NCBI GenBank assembly: GCA_038225555.1
Contig: JBBRRB010000002.1
Coordinates: 186,001-250,000, forward strand
Length of the DNA stretch: 64,000 nucleotides
Direction of reading: 5' to 3'
Source of the DNA: JANXQZ01 sp038225555
GTDB taxonomy: Bacteria; Acidobacteriota; Terriglobia; Bryobacterales; Bryobacteraceae
The notes beneath the pieces were generated by a model. The model was not told the DNA's origin. It ran no database searches and saw nothing but the letters and a program-made list of their open reading frames with translations. Shown in pieces: positions 8,094 to 16,778 of the stretch. The stretch's first letter is position 1. Every line of letters starts with the position of its first letter. The translations under genes were made by a program, and so were the position numbers.

Positions 8094-8914
8094 TTGCCAC
8101 GCTCGCGCTGATTCAAGATACGTTTCGCGAGGCTCTGGCCCGCAAAATCTTCTGGGGACTCTTCGGCCTCTCGACGGTGATGATTCTGTTCTTCCTTTTC
8201 TTGCTGAATATCGATATTGTCGAGGGCGCCATGGCCACCGTCACCCTGTTCGGCCGAACCGTTAATCGCGTAAGCGACGTGGACAAGTGGGTTCGAAGCA
8301 CGCAGGCGATCGTCGCCACCTTCCTCTACACCTGGAGCATGTTTCTCTCGGTCTTCGCCTCGGCCGGTTTAACCCCCAGCATCCTGGAGCCGGGCCGCAT
8401 TGAGCTGCTCCTTTCGAAGCCTGTATCGCGCGTGCACATTCTGCTGGGACGGTATGTCGGAAACGTGCTCGTGGTTGCGTGCAACGTGGCTTACCTGGTA
8501 ACGGCAGTCTGGGTGATTCTGGGCATAAAGACAGGGATTTGGTCGAGCGCCTTTCTGGTGTCCATTGCAACCACAATATTTGTATTCGCGGTGCTGCTCA
8601 CGGTGGTTGTGCTGGTAGGCGTGCTGTTTGAGAGCGCGGCCTTAGCTACCATGGTGACCATCGCGCTGATGATCATGAGCCCGATTTTGGCTCAGACGAG
8701 CACCATGCTGAAGCTGCTGTCTTCCGAATGGTCGCGCAACGTTTGGCGAACTTTCTATTATTGCGTTCCCAAGGTGTTCGATATGGGAAGGGCGACGCTG
8801 AATCTGATCCAACACGATCCAGTGGATGTGGCGATGCCGATCTGGACGTCAGCTGTTTTCGGCGCTCTGGTGTTGGGAACCGCGGTCCTGGTCTTTCGCA
8901 AGAGGGATTTTTGA
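8090..8914 (+). CDS. ABC-2 type transporter permease
   Basis: A 274-residue membrane protein beginning MIATLALIQDTFREALARKIFW, with about six hydrophobic segments and the LSKPVSRVHILLGRYVGN block seen in NosY-like ABC-2 permeases. A longer upstream frame exists, but ATG 8090 is preferred because it overlaps the ATPase stop and because the protein family starts at this point. It overlaps the next gene as well (TGATG at 8912-8916). It forms the membrane half of the exporter with the ATPase at 7158-8093. Confidence 0.88.
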   Translation: MIATLALIQDTFREALARKIFWGLFGLSTVMILFFLFLLNIDIVEGAMATVTLFGRTVNRVSDVDKWVRSTQAIVATFLYTWSMFLSVFASAGLTPSILEPGRIELLLSKPVSRVHILLGRYVGNVLVVACNVAYLVTAVWVILGIKTGIWSSAFLVSIATTIFVFAVLLTVVVLVGVLFESAALATMVTIALMIMSPILAQTSTMLKLLSSEWSRNVWRTFYYCVPKVFDMGRATLNLIQHDPVDVAMPIWTSAVFGALVLGTAVLVFRKRDF

Positions 8915-9822
8915 TGCGGGCTGCAATCGGCTTATCGCTCGCACTCGCTCTCTGTGCGTGCCGTCCCTCCAAGCCAAAGACGGTGGCCATCGATTCCGCG
9001 CTGGAAACGCTAGTGCCCGCAGACACGACTTTCGCGATGGGCGCTGACATGAACAGTATCCGGACCACACATGTGTTCCAAAAATATTTGACTGCGGTGA
9101 ATCTTCCGCAGTTGGACGAGTTCGCGAAAAAGACCGGCGTGGATCCGCGCAAGGATCTCTGGCAGATTCTATCTTGCTCGAACGGCAAGACAGGGTTATT
9201 CCTCGCTCGAGGCAAATTTGGCAACGGCGAGGAAGAGCCCCGGATTCAAATTGAGGGCGCGAAGCGGTTTGAGTATAAAGGGTCCAGCCTCTTCGGCAAC
9301 GAACAGACCGCGGTGCTGTTCTTGAATAAGTCAACCGCTGCCGCTGGCCGCACTGCCGAGTTGCGTACCCTGCTGGACAATAGGAATGCCCGGAGCGAGG
9401 GTTTGCCACCCGCTTTGAAGGCGAAGGTTGCGGGAATCGGCTCCAGCAGCCAAATTTGGGCCGTTTTTACCGGTGGATTGGCAGAGTTGAATTTGGGAGT
9501 GCCGGAAGAGAGTAACATCGGGCAGCTCCTGCGCGTGTTCAAAGGGATCGAGAGCGGAAGTCTGGGGATCAACTTGAGGGATGGCTTCGCTTTTGCCGCC
9601 CACTTGGATTGCAGGACTCCCGCCGATGCCAAGCGGGTGCGCGATGCAATCAAAGGCGTGGTCGGGTTGGGTAGGCTTAGTACGCCCGACAATCAGCCGG
9701 ACATGCTGAAGCTTTACGATGCTATCCAAGTGAACAACGAACAGACCAAGGTGGACATCGCGGCGCAAGTGACACCGGATCTCGAAGATAAATTTCTGGA
9801 TCTTTGGCTCAAGAAGCGCTAG
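8914..9822 (+). CDS. Putative lipoprotein, co-translated with ABC exporter
   Basis: A 302-residue protein with a short lipoprotein signal (MRAAIGLSLALALCACRPS), Cys16 being the best lipid-anchored residue. The start ATG 8914 overlaps the permease stop, so it belongs to the same operon; the longer in-frame start at 8728 would lie deep within the permease gene. The mature part has no motif I recognise. It has the alternating layout of a folded periplasmic domain, with repeated phrases such as FAMGADMNSIRTTHVFQKY, GINLRDGFAFAAHLDC and DAIKGVVGLGRL. It could be an accessory or substrate-handling partner of the exporter; that rests only on the coupling. Confidence 0.8.
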   Translation: MRAAIGLSLALALCACRPSKPKTVAIDSALETLVPADTTFAMGADMNSIRTTHVFQKYLTAVNLPQLDEFAKKTGVDPRKDLWQILSCSNGKTGLFLARGKFGNGEEEPRIQIEGAKRFEYKGSSLFGNEQTAVLFLNKSTAAAGRTAELRTLLDNRNARSEGLPPALKAKVAGIGSSSQIWAVFTGGLAELNLGVPEESNIGQLLRVFKGIESGSLGINLRDGFAFAAHLDCRTPADAKRVRDAIKGVVGLGRLSTPDNQPDMLKLYDAIQVNNEQTKVDIAAQVTPDLEDKFLDLWLKKR

Positions 9823-9846
9823 GCAGCTTTGGATATACTCGTGGCC

Positions 9847-11124
9847 ATGCGTCACGCGATTTGCATTGCGCTTCTTGGCGTCTGTGGCTTCCCTTCCCTA
9901 GCGCAAATGACCGCCGAAAACCCTCGGAAACTCCTGTCGCAGGGCTCCGATCAGAAGGCTGCTCTCAAAATAAACGAGGCGATCTATCAGGCGATTGGCT
10001 TCGGCAACACCTATATGGTGACCACTCCTGAAGGCAACGTCATCATCGATACGTCGATCGTGACCCAGGCACCCCGGCATGTGAGGCTGCTTAAACAAGT
10101 CAACGATGCGCCGATTCGTTACATTATCCTGACGCACGGACACGGGGATCACACGGGCGGCGTCCCTCTTTGGAAACAACCGGGGACTCAGATTATCGCG
10201 CAGAAGAACCATGTCGAGTTCATGAATTATCAGAAGCGCCTGGAAGCATTTTATGCAAGGCGGAACGCGGCTCAGTTCGCGCTGAACATCCCGCAACCCG
10301 GTCCGTGGGCGGGAAATTACGCCGCCAAGATTGAACCGACTATTTTGTTTGACGACAAATACGAATTCTCGCTAGGCGGCATGACCTTCCAGTTTATGCA
10401 CACGCCGGGCGAGACGCCGGATCATTTGACTGTCTGGATTCCGGAGCTCAAGGCGGCCTTCACGGGTGACAACTACTACGAGTCGTTTCCGAACATCTAT
10501 ACGCTCCGGGGCACCGAACCCAGATGGGCGCTGGATTACGTGAATTCGCTCAACACGGTATTGAAGCTGAAGCCTGACTTGGTGCTTCCAAGCCATGGTC
10601 CCGTAGTGCGCGGGAATCCGGAAATCACGGCTCAGCTTACGAAATCGCGCGATGCGATCCAACATGTTCACGATGCCGTGGTCAAGGGCATGAACGATGG
10701 CAAGGACGTGTTTACCCTGATGCGGGAGGTGCGCCTGCCAGTCAATCTGGATGTTGGCGAGTCCTACGGAAAGGTGGCTTGGTCGGTGCGCGGGATTTAC
10801 GACGGCTACGTCGGGTGGTTCGATTTGAATCCCGCCAACATGTACGATTTATCGCCGAATGCAGCGGATCCTGATTTAGTTCGCTTAGCTGGCGGACCCG
10901 CGCCGGTGGTGAAGTTGGCCGTCGAGCGGATTCAGCAAGGACGGGCGGTGGAGGCGCTGCGGTTGTTGGACGCGGCGCTGAATGCCGATCCCGGGAATAA
11001 GGCTGCGTTGACTGCCAAGGCAGCGGCGATCGAGGCGCTGATCGCCGCTTGCAAGAATACGAATGAGAGAGGCTGGCTCGATTTCAGTTTGGCGGAAGCG
11101 CGTCGGAAGCTGAGCGCGCTTTAA
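9847..11124 (+). CDS. Alkylsulfatase-like metallo-beta-lactamase-fold hydrolase
   Basis: A secreted zinc hydrolase of about 425 residues with signal peptide MRHAICIALLGVCGFPSLAQ. The metal-binding motif is THGHGDHTGG, followed by the further ligands in TPGETPDH, FTGDNYYESFPN and LPSHGPV. After about residue 290 comes a dimerisation helix region with the alkylsulfatase-type text RGIYDGYVGWFDLNPA and a final helical repeat region. Family members such as SdsA1 cut sulfate from primary alkyl sulfates, but they have an extra C-terminal sterol-carrier-like domain that is missing here. ATG 9847 is chosen since the signal peptide begins there; TTG 9829 is the longer alternative. It is 24 bases after the lipoprotein gene and may be in its operon. 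True substrate uncertain. Confidence 0.82.
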   Translation: MRHAICIALLGVCGFPSLAQMTAENPRKLLSQGSDQKAALKINEAIYQAIGFGNTYMVTTPEGNVIIDTSIVTQAPRHVRLLKQVNDAPIRYIILTHGHGDHTGGVPLWKQPGTQIIAQKNHVEFMNYQKRLEAFYARRNAAQFALNIPQPGPWAGNYAAKIEPTILFDDKYEFSLGGMTFQFMHTPGETPDHLTVWIPELKAAFTGDNYYESFPNIYTLRGTEPRWALDYVNSLNTVLKLKPDLVLPSHGPVVRGNPEITAQLTKSRDAIQHVHDAVVKGMNDGKDVFTLMREVRLPVNLDVGESYGKVAWSVRGIYDGYVGWFDLNPANMYDLSPNAADPDLVRLAGGPAPVVKLAVERIQQGRAVEALRLLDAALNADPGNKAALTAKAAAIEALIAACKNTNERGWLDFSLAEARRKLSAL

Positions 11125-11151
11125 TTGTGCCCCCCTTTTCCAAGCGAGTCG

Positions 11152-11177
11152 GGGAGGCAGGGCCGCCCTCGGCTCCC
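11152..11177. terminator. Imperfect hairpin between convergent genes
   Basis: GGGAG (11152-11156) pairs with CTCCC (11173-11177) and AGGG (11159-11162) with CCCT (11166-11169), with a small internal mismatch and three-base loop. It sits in the 57-base gap between two genes that converge, where a two-way terminator is expected. No T run flanks it. Confidence 0.4.
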
Positions 11178-11181
11178 AGGG

Positions 11182-13401
11182 CTACTGAATCGTAACTTCA
11201 GCCGGGTTCAGCGAAATACCCGCCGCAGTAAGCTGGATATTTACGTTGCCCTTGCCCGCGAGCGCTGAGGGAATCTGAATGTTCACTTGATCTAATCCCG
11301 CAAAGGCACCCTGCGGACCCGCATAGAGCACCGGAGTGCTTACGCCGCCGATAGTAGCGGTCACGTTTGCGGTTCCGGCACCCTTCAACCCGGTTCCGTA
11401 AATCTCGAGATAAACGCGATCGGAGGCGCTGCCAAGATTGATCGGATTTGCGACAATCGCGCCTGAATTCACCGAGTACACGGCCTGCGATGTTCGAGTG
11501 CCGTCGGCAGCGATGCGAACAACGTCGGCGGCCGCCAACGAAACGTTATTGAGCGTGAATAGGGCAGGAGCTACCGCCGCAATCTGAACCGTTCCAGCGG
11601 ACTTGGTCGCGTCGCCGCTGGTGACCATCAGCTGCGCCGGCCCGGGTGCGATGCCTGCCGGCACTTGGAAATTGATCTGCGTCGGAGAGACGTATAGCAG
11701 CGGCGCGGCGAAAACTTTTCCGGTGGAATCCACCAGGGAGAGGGAACTGCCGCCGAAGCTGGTCGGAAACGGAGTGGGCGCAGAACCAGCCGTTCCAGTA
11801 GCCAAACCGATCCCGTTGACCGTGGCCAGCGAATCCGGCGCAATGGCCAACCCGCTCGGATTGGCGGCGGAAGAGATGTAGGGAACGTTCGGCATAGGAG
11901 TTGCTCCCGCCACCGGGGTGAATGAGACGCCGCGCAGGACTTCGCCAGCAGCGGCGCTCTTGATCGTGGTGAACTTTTCGGTGGACGCCGTAGCGGGATC
12001 TACATTGGCCAGAACATCCGTGATAGAAACCAGCTTGTTCGGATCGGCGCCCTGATCGCCGTTTGCGCTTACCGTCGAAGTAACGGCCCAAAGCATGACG
12101 GTGCCGTCGCTGTTCACTTTGCCTGTCAAGTTGCGCAGGCCATCGGTAGCGGGGTTGAGCGAAACGGGATAGTTTGCGACGCTGTATGGCTGGCCTAGAT
12201 TGAGACCGTTCTGAAGAACGTAGTCCAGCTTCCAGGTTCCCGCAACGAGGCTCCATTTCTGAAGGCCGGCGATCTTGCTCACGGCGGCGTTGGCTGTGGT
12301 TCCATCGCCTTCATCGGCTACATACATCGTGTTCGCGTTGGCAAACCAAATTCCGAATGGATTGCTCGCGTCCGAGTTCTTGGCCAGTGTAGTTGGAAAA
12401 CCGGGGAGAACCGTGATTGGCGCGCTCGCGGCGTTCGCCAAGGTGGGGAGACTGCCAGATGCCCCGACTTGATAGACCGTGTTGATCCCGTTCCCTCCGC
12501 TGCCCTTAGTGACATACAGAGTGTTGTTGAAAATGGTAAGACCGCGAAAATTATTATCCTTGCCTAACTTGTCGGCGGCATAGGGTTTGCCCGTCGTAGG
12601 ATCGTTCACCTGAGTGATAGAAAAGTTTCCGACCGGGATGGGTGAAGTGGAAGGCCCTTGACCCGGGGTCGCGAGTTGTACCCCGGTAGAAGCGATCACG
12701 TCCGCTGGCGTGCCGGCGCCATTGTTGGAATTGCCAGCCAGGTAGTACAGCCCATTCGCCAGAATCACCGCACGACCATTGTTTCCGCTGTATCCATTGG
12801 TCGGAGTGACCTGGATGGCCCCGTTTGCGCCCACCTGAGCGACGGCCCGATAGTAGCTGCCGCCTGCGGAATTGGTGGGATCGTAGACGCCGGGCGTGTT
12901 GGAGTTCGAGACATCCACCGAATTTGGAGGAGCGATATAGGCTGCGAACGTGAGCGCTGTCCCGTCCGGCGACAGATTCGCCGCCAGTTCGGATTTCGAA
13001 CTGAAGCTAGTTGTGACTAGGTTGGCGGGAATCGCCAGGGTGCTCACTGGAGTTCCATCAGTCTTAATCTGATCCAGGAAAATGGGCGAGGTGATGCCGA
13101 AGCTTCCGTCGACCTTATTGTTGTTAAATACATTGCTGGAGCTCGCCAGGGATGGATAGGCTCCGTTGTCAGTGGCCGTGGCGGTTCCGCAAGCTGCCGT
13201 AGTAGGGCAAACCGGTGGCAGTGGCTGGCCGACCGCGATCGTGGAAGCCGTGCCGGTGTACACAGTGCGCGTGACTACCAGATTCCCGGGACTGAAGCCC
13301 GAAAACGCGCCTGTTTGCGCGAAAGCGGCAACAGCCGCCCATAGAACAATGCCAGAGGAAAGCACTACGCCGACCCGAGAGGAGTTTAACTTTTTCATCA
13401 T
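11182..13401 (-). CDS. Secreted protein with Solibacter-type C-terminal domain
   Basis: A 739-residue exported protein of unknown function. The signal peptide begins MMKKLNSSRVGVVLSSGIV and ends near AFAQ; the start ATG 13399-13401 is preferred over the longer frame for this reason. Residues about 60-500 look like a beta-propeller or NHL-type region rich in G, N, S and T. The last 200 residues match the uncharacterised C-terminal domain first catalogued in Solibacter (TIGR03437): SSAANPSGLAIAPDSLATVNG, LYVSPTQINFQVPAGIAPG, VYLEIYGTGLKGA and LDQVNIQIPSALAG. That domain marks large secreted proteins in acidobacteria. It diverges from the molybdate-type transporter operon. Confidence 0.85.
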   Translation of the reverse strand: MMKKLNSSRVGVVLSSGIVLWAAVAAFAQTGAFSGFSPGNLVVTRTVYTGTASTIAVGQPLPPVCPTTAACGTATATDNGAYPSLASSSNVFNNNKVDGSFGITSPIFLDQIKTDGTPVSTLAIPANLVTTSFSSKSELAANLSPDGTALTFAAYIAPPNSVDVSNSNTPGVYDPTNSAGGSYYRAVAQVGANGAIQVTPTNGYSGNNGRAVILANGLYYLAGNSNNGAGTPADVIASTGVQLATPGQGPSTSPIPVGNFSITQVNDPTTGKPYAADKLGKDNNFRGLTIFNNTLYVTKGSGGNGINTVYQVGASGSLPTLANAASAPITVLPGFPTTLAKNSDASNPFGIWFANANTMYVADEGDGTTANAAVSKIAGLQKWSLVAGTWKLDYVLQNGLNLGQPYSVANYPVSLNPATDGLRNLTGKVNSDGTVMLWAVTSTVSANGDQGADPNKLVSITDVLANVDPATASTEKFTTIKSAAAGEVLRGVSFTPVAGATPMPNVPYISSAANPSGLAIAPDSLATVNGIGLATGTAGSAPTPFPTSFGGSSLSLVDSTGKVFAAPLLYVSPTQINFQVPAGIAPGPAQLMVTSGDATKSAGTVQIAAVAPALFTLNNVSLAAADVVRIAADGTRTSQAVYSVNSGAIVANPINLGSASDRVYLEIYGTGLKGAGTANVTATIGGVSTPVLYAGPQGAFAGLDQVNIQIPSALAGKGNVNIQLTAAGISLNPAEVTIQ

Positions 13402-13479
13402 GTTCACGGTATCAGCGGAAAGCAACAAACGGGTTACAAAAGCATGAATTTTATTGCTGGTATTTGAGTGTGAGCCATA

Positions 13480-13494
13480 CACGACAGTGTCGTG
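13480..13494. promoter_or_regulatory. Palindrome upstream of the molybdate/tungstate-type transporter
   Basis: CACGACA and TGTCGTG are perfect inverted repeats around a single G, ending 23 bases before ATG 13518. The place is right for an operator that would control the ABC operon, or both divergent genes. It does not resemble the known ModE box (TATAT-rich). No regulator gene is adjacent. Confidence 0.45.
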
Positions 13495-13517
13495 CGAAAA
13501 TGAGTCCAAGTTAAGCC

Positions 13518-14369
13518 ATGCGACGTCGCGAATTTCTCACGGGTATCGGGTCCGCGCTCATTCTGAAAGGAACGACGACGCTGGAAGTAGCTTATGCGGG
13601 ATCCTTGGCTTCAGTGATGGAAGGCCCCATCCGACAAGCCGCTAAGAAAGATTTGGGCTTTACTACTCAGGGCAGGGCTCAAGGCGCTAGCGGCCTGGCC
13701 CAATTGATCGTGAGCGAGAGTATTCGCCCCGACGTGTTTATCTCCATCACTCCGAGTCCTATGGATCTTGTGGTGGGAGCGCGGAAGGCGACCAAGTCCG
13801 TACCCATCGCGCGCACCGAGATGGTGATCGCTTACAGCCCGATTGGCCGCTTCGCTCAGGGAACGGCTAAGCCGTGGTGGCAAGTCCTGCGGGAGCCTGG
13901 ACTGCGATTTGGCCGCACCGATCCAGCCACTGATCCACAGGGCCGGAACATCATCTTCGTGATGCAGCTCGCGGCCCGCTACTATAACCAGCCGGATCTT
14001 GTCCCGCGCGTCCTGGGCTCCGATGTTAATTCAGCACAGATTTTTACCGAATCGTCGGTGCAGGCGCGCCTCCAAAGCGGACAGCTCGATGCAGCGTCGG
14101 CTTATAAAGTTCAGCCTGCCGCATTCGGGCTGCCCTATGTGACTTTGCCGAAACAGATTAATCTCAGCGGTCGCCCAGAGGCTTACAATGCGGCCAGCTT
14201 GACGCTGAACGGAAAGACGTATCGTCCCGAACCGCTGATCTACTACGCAGCGGCCTTGACGGGATCCAGTCGTTTGGCGGATGCGGCGCGATTTGTAGAA
14301 TGGCTGCAGGGAGAATCGGCTCAAAACGTGTTCCGCAGCCACGGCTACGATCCGCCGGCGTCTTCGTGA
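13518..14369 (+). CDS. Molybdate/tungstate-type ABC substrate-binding protein
   Basis: A 283-residue periplasmic binding protein of the ModA/WtpA group. It starts with a twin-arginine-like leader (MRRREFLTGIGSALIL) and then LEVAYAGSLASVME, the AGSL block that opens WtpA-type proteins. Later features fit the fold: RAQGASGLAQLI, DVFISITPSPMD, GRTDPATDPQGRN and ESSVQARLQSGQLDAASAY. These proteins bind tetrahedral oxyanions; whether molybdate or tungstate is not decidable here. The stop overlaps the permease gene by four bases. It is the first gene of a three-gene importer operon. Confidence 0.85.
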   Translation: MRRREFLTGIGSALILKGTTTLEVAYAGSLASVMEGPIRQAAKKDLGFTTQGRAQGASGLAQLIVSESIRPDVFISITPSPMDLVVGARKATKSVPIARTEMVIAYSPIGRFAQGTAKPWWQVLREPGLRFGRTDPATDPQGRNIIFVMQLAARYYNQPDLVPRVLGSDVNSAQIFTESSVQARLQSGQLDAASAYKVQPAAFGLPYVTLPKQINLSGRPEAYNAASLTLNGKTYRPEPLIYYAAALTGSSRLADAARFVEWLQGESAQNVFRSHGYDPPASS

Positions 14370-15136
14370 AGGCCTCGCGCTGGCTCAAGCGTGCAGGGGT
14401 GGCGCTCTTCGCCTGTGTTCTGCTCTACCCTTTCTCCGGACTTGTGGCGCCTATCGGACCGTGGCGCTGGGACGCAGAAGTTGCACGGCCAAGTATGGCA
14501 TCCATACGCGTGTCGCTCGGGCTCACCGCCCTGGCGATGATGATCGTGGTGCTGGCAGGAACTCCCATTGCAGTCTATATTGCTCGAACCCGTTTGAGGG
14601 AGCGGTTGTGGTGGCAGGCCTTGCTGCTGCTGTCTATTTTGCTGCCGCCATTGGCGTTGGGCATTCTGCTTTCCATCGCATTCGGTCCGGCAGGCGTTGC
14701 GGGCGGTTGGCTCGAACACGCGGGCATCCGTGCGACAAACAGTCCCGCTGCGTTTGTTGGCACTCAGGTTTACGTCAGCATTGGATACTACGTTCTGGGC
14801 GCGGTGGCAGCCTTCGATAGTGTGCCGGTCATGCTGGAAAAGCACGCTGCGTTGCTGGGGCAAGCTCCCTCAGCCGTGTTCTGGAAGATCACTTTTCCCA
14901 TGGCTCGCCTAGGTCTCGCGGTTGCGCTGAGCGTAGCGTGGGTGCGCGCACTGGGCGAGTTCGGAGCCGTCGTGATCACGTCGTATTATCCTTCCGGAAT
15001 GCCGGTGCAGCTTTGGATCAATCTGGAGAGCTTCGGCTTGCCTGCCGTGATGCCGCTGCTCGTCATTTTCATTTTCACCGCTCTGCCCTTTCCCTGGGTT
15101 GTGCATTTCTTAGCGCAGCGCAAACCGCATGCTTGA
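14366..15136 (+). CDS. Molybdate/tungstate-type ABC permease (ModB-like)
   Basis: A 256-residue inner-membrane permease with about six membrane helices. The cytoplasmic EAA loop reads LLGQAPSAVFWKITFPMARLGL, near residue 170. The start is GTG 14366, which overlaps the stop of the binding-protein gene (GTGA); the longer frame from 14300 would run inside that gene. It would pair as a homodimer with the ATPase encoded next, whose gene begins eight bases before this one ends. Confidence 0.87.
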   Translation: MKASRWLKRAGVALFACVLLYPFSGLVAPIGPWRWDAEVARPSMASIRVSLGLTALAMMIVVLAGTPIAVYIARTRLRERLWWQALLLLSILLPPLALGILLSIAFGPAGVAGGWLEHAGIRATNSPAAFVGTQVYVSIGYYVLGAVAAFDSVPVMLEKHAALLGQAPSAVFWKITFPMARLGLAVALSVAWVRALGEFGAVVITSYYPSGMPVQLWINLESFGLPAVMPLLVIFIFTALPFPWVVHFLAQRKPHA

Positions 15137-15827
15137 AGCCCGAATTAGGAAGCGTCGGCGCGATCTTACCGTCGACGTTGATTTGACGATTGAGAAGGGC
15201 GGTTGCCTGGCGCTGTTCGGCGCTTCCGGTTCGGGAAAGAGTACGATTCTCTCGTGCATCGCGGGAATCGATCAGCCCGATGACGGTGACGTTTCGTTCG
15301 ACGGGCGACGCTTTTTTCCCCCGCCGATGCCGCTACATGCACGAAACGTGGGCTACCTCACTCAGGATCCGCATCTGTTCCCCCACTTGAGCGTAGAGCG
15401 CAACATTTCGTTCGGACTGGGTTCGGGGATCGGGGTGGAAGAACGTGCTTGGATCGACCGCCTTCGAGATAGATTGGGCTTGTCCGATATTTGGAAGGCG
15501 TCCGCATCGGAAATTTCAGGCGGCCAAGCGCGTCGTGTATCCGTTGCGAGGATGCTTGCCCGCCGACCTCCGCTGGTCTTGCTAGACGAGCCTTTCACGG
15601 GGCTGGATCGGCATCTTGTGCGGGAGTTGATTGGCGATCTCCTGGAGTGGAAGCGCGAGATCGCATTCAGCATGATCGTGGTGGATCATGAATCCGAAAT
15701 TTTGGAGCGGCTCTGCTCCCGAGTAGCAGTGCTTTCAAACGGCCGCATCGTTCAGCAGGCGACCTGGAGCGAGGTGCGCGCCCAACCGGTGGATGCGGAG
15801 TTGGGAAGTCTGTTGCGCCCGCTCTAG
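15129..15827 (+). CDS. Molybdate/tungstate-type ABC ATPase (short ModC-like)
   Basis: A 232-residue ATPase. Walker A is GASGSGKST, the Q-loop follows in YLTQDPHLF, the signature is SEISGGQARRVSVARML, Walker B is LVLLDEPFTGLD and the switch His is in VVDHE. It ends soon after the nucleotide-binding domain. Typical ModC and sulfate-type ATPases carry about 100 more residues with a Mop/TOBE oxyanion-sensing domain, which is absent, so inhibition of transport by internal oxyanion through that domain is not possible here. The first eight bases overlap the permease gene. Confidence 0.87.
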   Translation: MLEARIRKRRRDLTVDVDLTIEKGGCLALFGASGSGKSTILSCIAGIDQPDDGDVSFDGRRFFPPPMPLHARNVGYLTQDPHLFPHLSVERNISFGLGSGIGVEERAWIDRLRDRLGLSDIWKASASEISGGQARRVSVARMLARRPPLVLLDEPFTGLDRHLVRELIGDLLEWKREIAFSMIVVDHESEILERLCSRVAVLSNGRIVQQATWSEVRAQPVDAELGSLLRPL

Positions 15828-15843
15828 TTACTAAGTGATCCGC

Positions 15844-15899
15844 GTACCAACATACCTAACCAAACTAGTTAGGTTAGTTATTTGCCAATCGCGTGGTAC
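15844..15899. promoter_or_regulatory. Nested inverted repeats in a gap
   Basis: Between the ABC operon and the PEP-CTERM gene, ACCTAAC (15854-15860) pairs with GTTAGGT (15868-15874) around a seven-base loop, and outside it GTACCA (15844-15849) pairs with TGGTAC (15894-15899). It may be a weak terminator for the operon or an operator for the next gene. The inner stem is AT-rich and not followed by a T run. Confidence 0.35.
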
Positions 15900-15935
15900 A
15901 CTTACGCCGGTAAGTAGTAAAAACCCACATGGAGA

Positions 15936-16778
15936 GTGTCCCTCTTGAAGAAAAACAAAGTAGCCTTTCCGAGCCCTCCCGCCTGGATGGTGACAGCCGC
16001 GTTCGCATTAGCATTGGCTCTCACACCGACTTGCGCGCAAGGTGCGTATCTCGAGTTAATCTACACCGGTGTCTTCAACACTCAGAATTCGCTTAATCCG
16101 GCATCGCAGGTCAGCCCCAGCCCCTTCACTGCGGCAACCCCGTTCACAATCAACGCGTTTTTTAATACGAGCAGTCCGAATCTAGCGCCTCCATCTCCAC
16201 CCACGCCACCTCCCTTTGCGGGATTTCGGGCTTACGCGCCTTCATTGGCCACAATTACGATCGGCGGGAAGCTATACACTATTGACACGATCACCACGAA
16301 TCCAACGGCAGGCATCACGGTTGCCCTCTTCGACCAGAATAGCTTTACACCCGGTCACTATGCTGTCGGCATACTCCAGCAGCCTCCTCAGGACGGCGCT
16401 GGCATCATCGGCGATTTTCTTGGTGCATCGCCCGACTTTACGGCTGCCGCAATCGGGCCTACAGTGTTCACTGGATATTATGGAGTCGGCTACGGTTCTG
16501 GTGTCTGCATTCAGGGAACCGGGGCTAACTGCACGATGAATGCTATCACCCCGCTGGTTCTGCACGATGCCGCGAGCAACGCGTTTTCCCTCACTCTTGG
16601 CAACTACGACGAGGACTATCCAGCTCTTCACGACCCTGGCGTGCTGATCGTAGGGCCCCTGAATTCGGCAGCGCTGGTGGCGGTCCCGGAGCCGGGCACC
16701 CTTCCACTCGCAGGTCTTAGCCTGACCGCACTGCTCGGCATTGCTTTGCTCCGTCGCAACCAAACAGCCTCAAGGTAA
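15936..16778 (+). CDS. PEP-CTERM surface protein
   Basis: A 280-residue exported protein. The N-terminus has a basic start (LLKKNKVAF) and a hydrophobic signal segment ending near TCAQG. The C-terminus carries the complete sorting tag: VPEPG, a hydrophobic stretch ending LLGIALL, then RRNQ. Such tags are recognised and removed by an exosortase during export; no exosortase gene is in this window. The middle is rich in P, T, G and A and has no catalytic motif. GTG 15936 gives the longest frame, but GGAGAG (15931-15936) is better spaced for TTG 15945, which would give MKKNKV, a normal signal-peptide start. The stop abuts the next gene with no gap. Confidence 0.85.
   Translation: MSLLKKNKVAFPSPPAWMVTAAFALALALTPTCAQGAYLELIYTGVFNTQNSLNPASQVSPSPFTAATPFTINAFFNTSSPNLAPPSPPTPPPFAGFRAYAPSLATITIGGKLYTIDTITTNPTAGITVALFDQNSFTPGHYAVGILQQPPQDGAGIIGDFLGASPDFTAAAIGPTVFTGYYGVGYGSGVCIQGTGANCTMNAITPLVLHDAASNAFSLTLGNYDEDYPALHDPGVLIVGPLNSAALVAVPEPGTLPLAGLSLTALLGIALLRRNQTASR

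Noticed and set aside
11546..12256. Long minus-strand frame of 236 codons within the Solibacter-type protein gene.
   Set aside because: It lies wholly inside a gene on the same strand in another frame and has the Arg- and Ser-rich content of a shadow frame.
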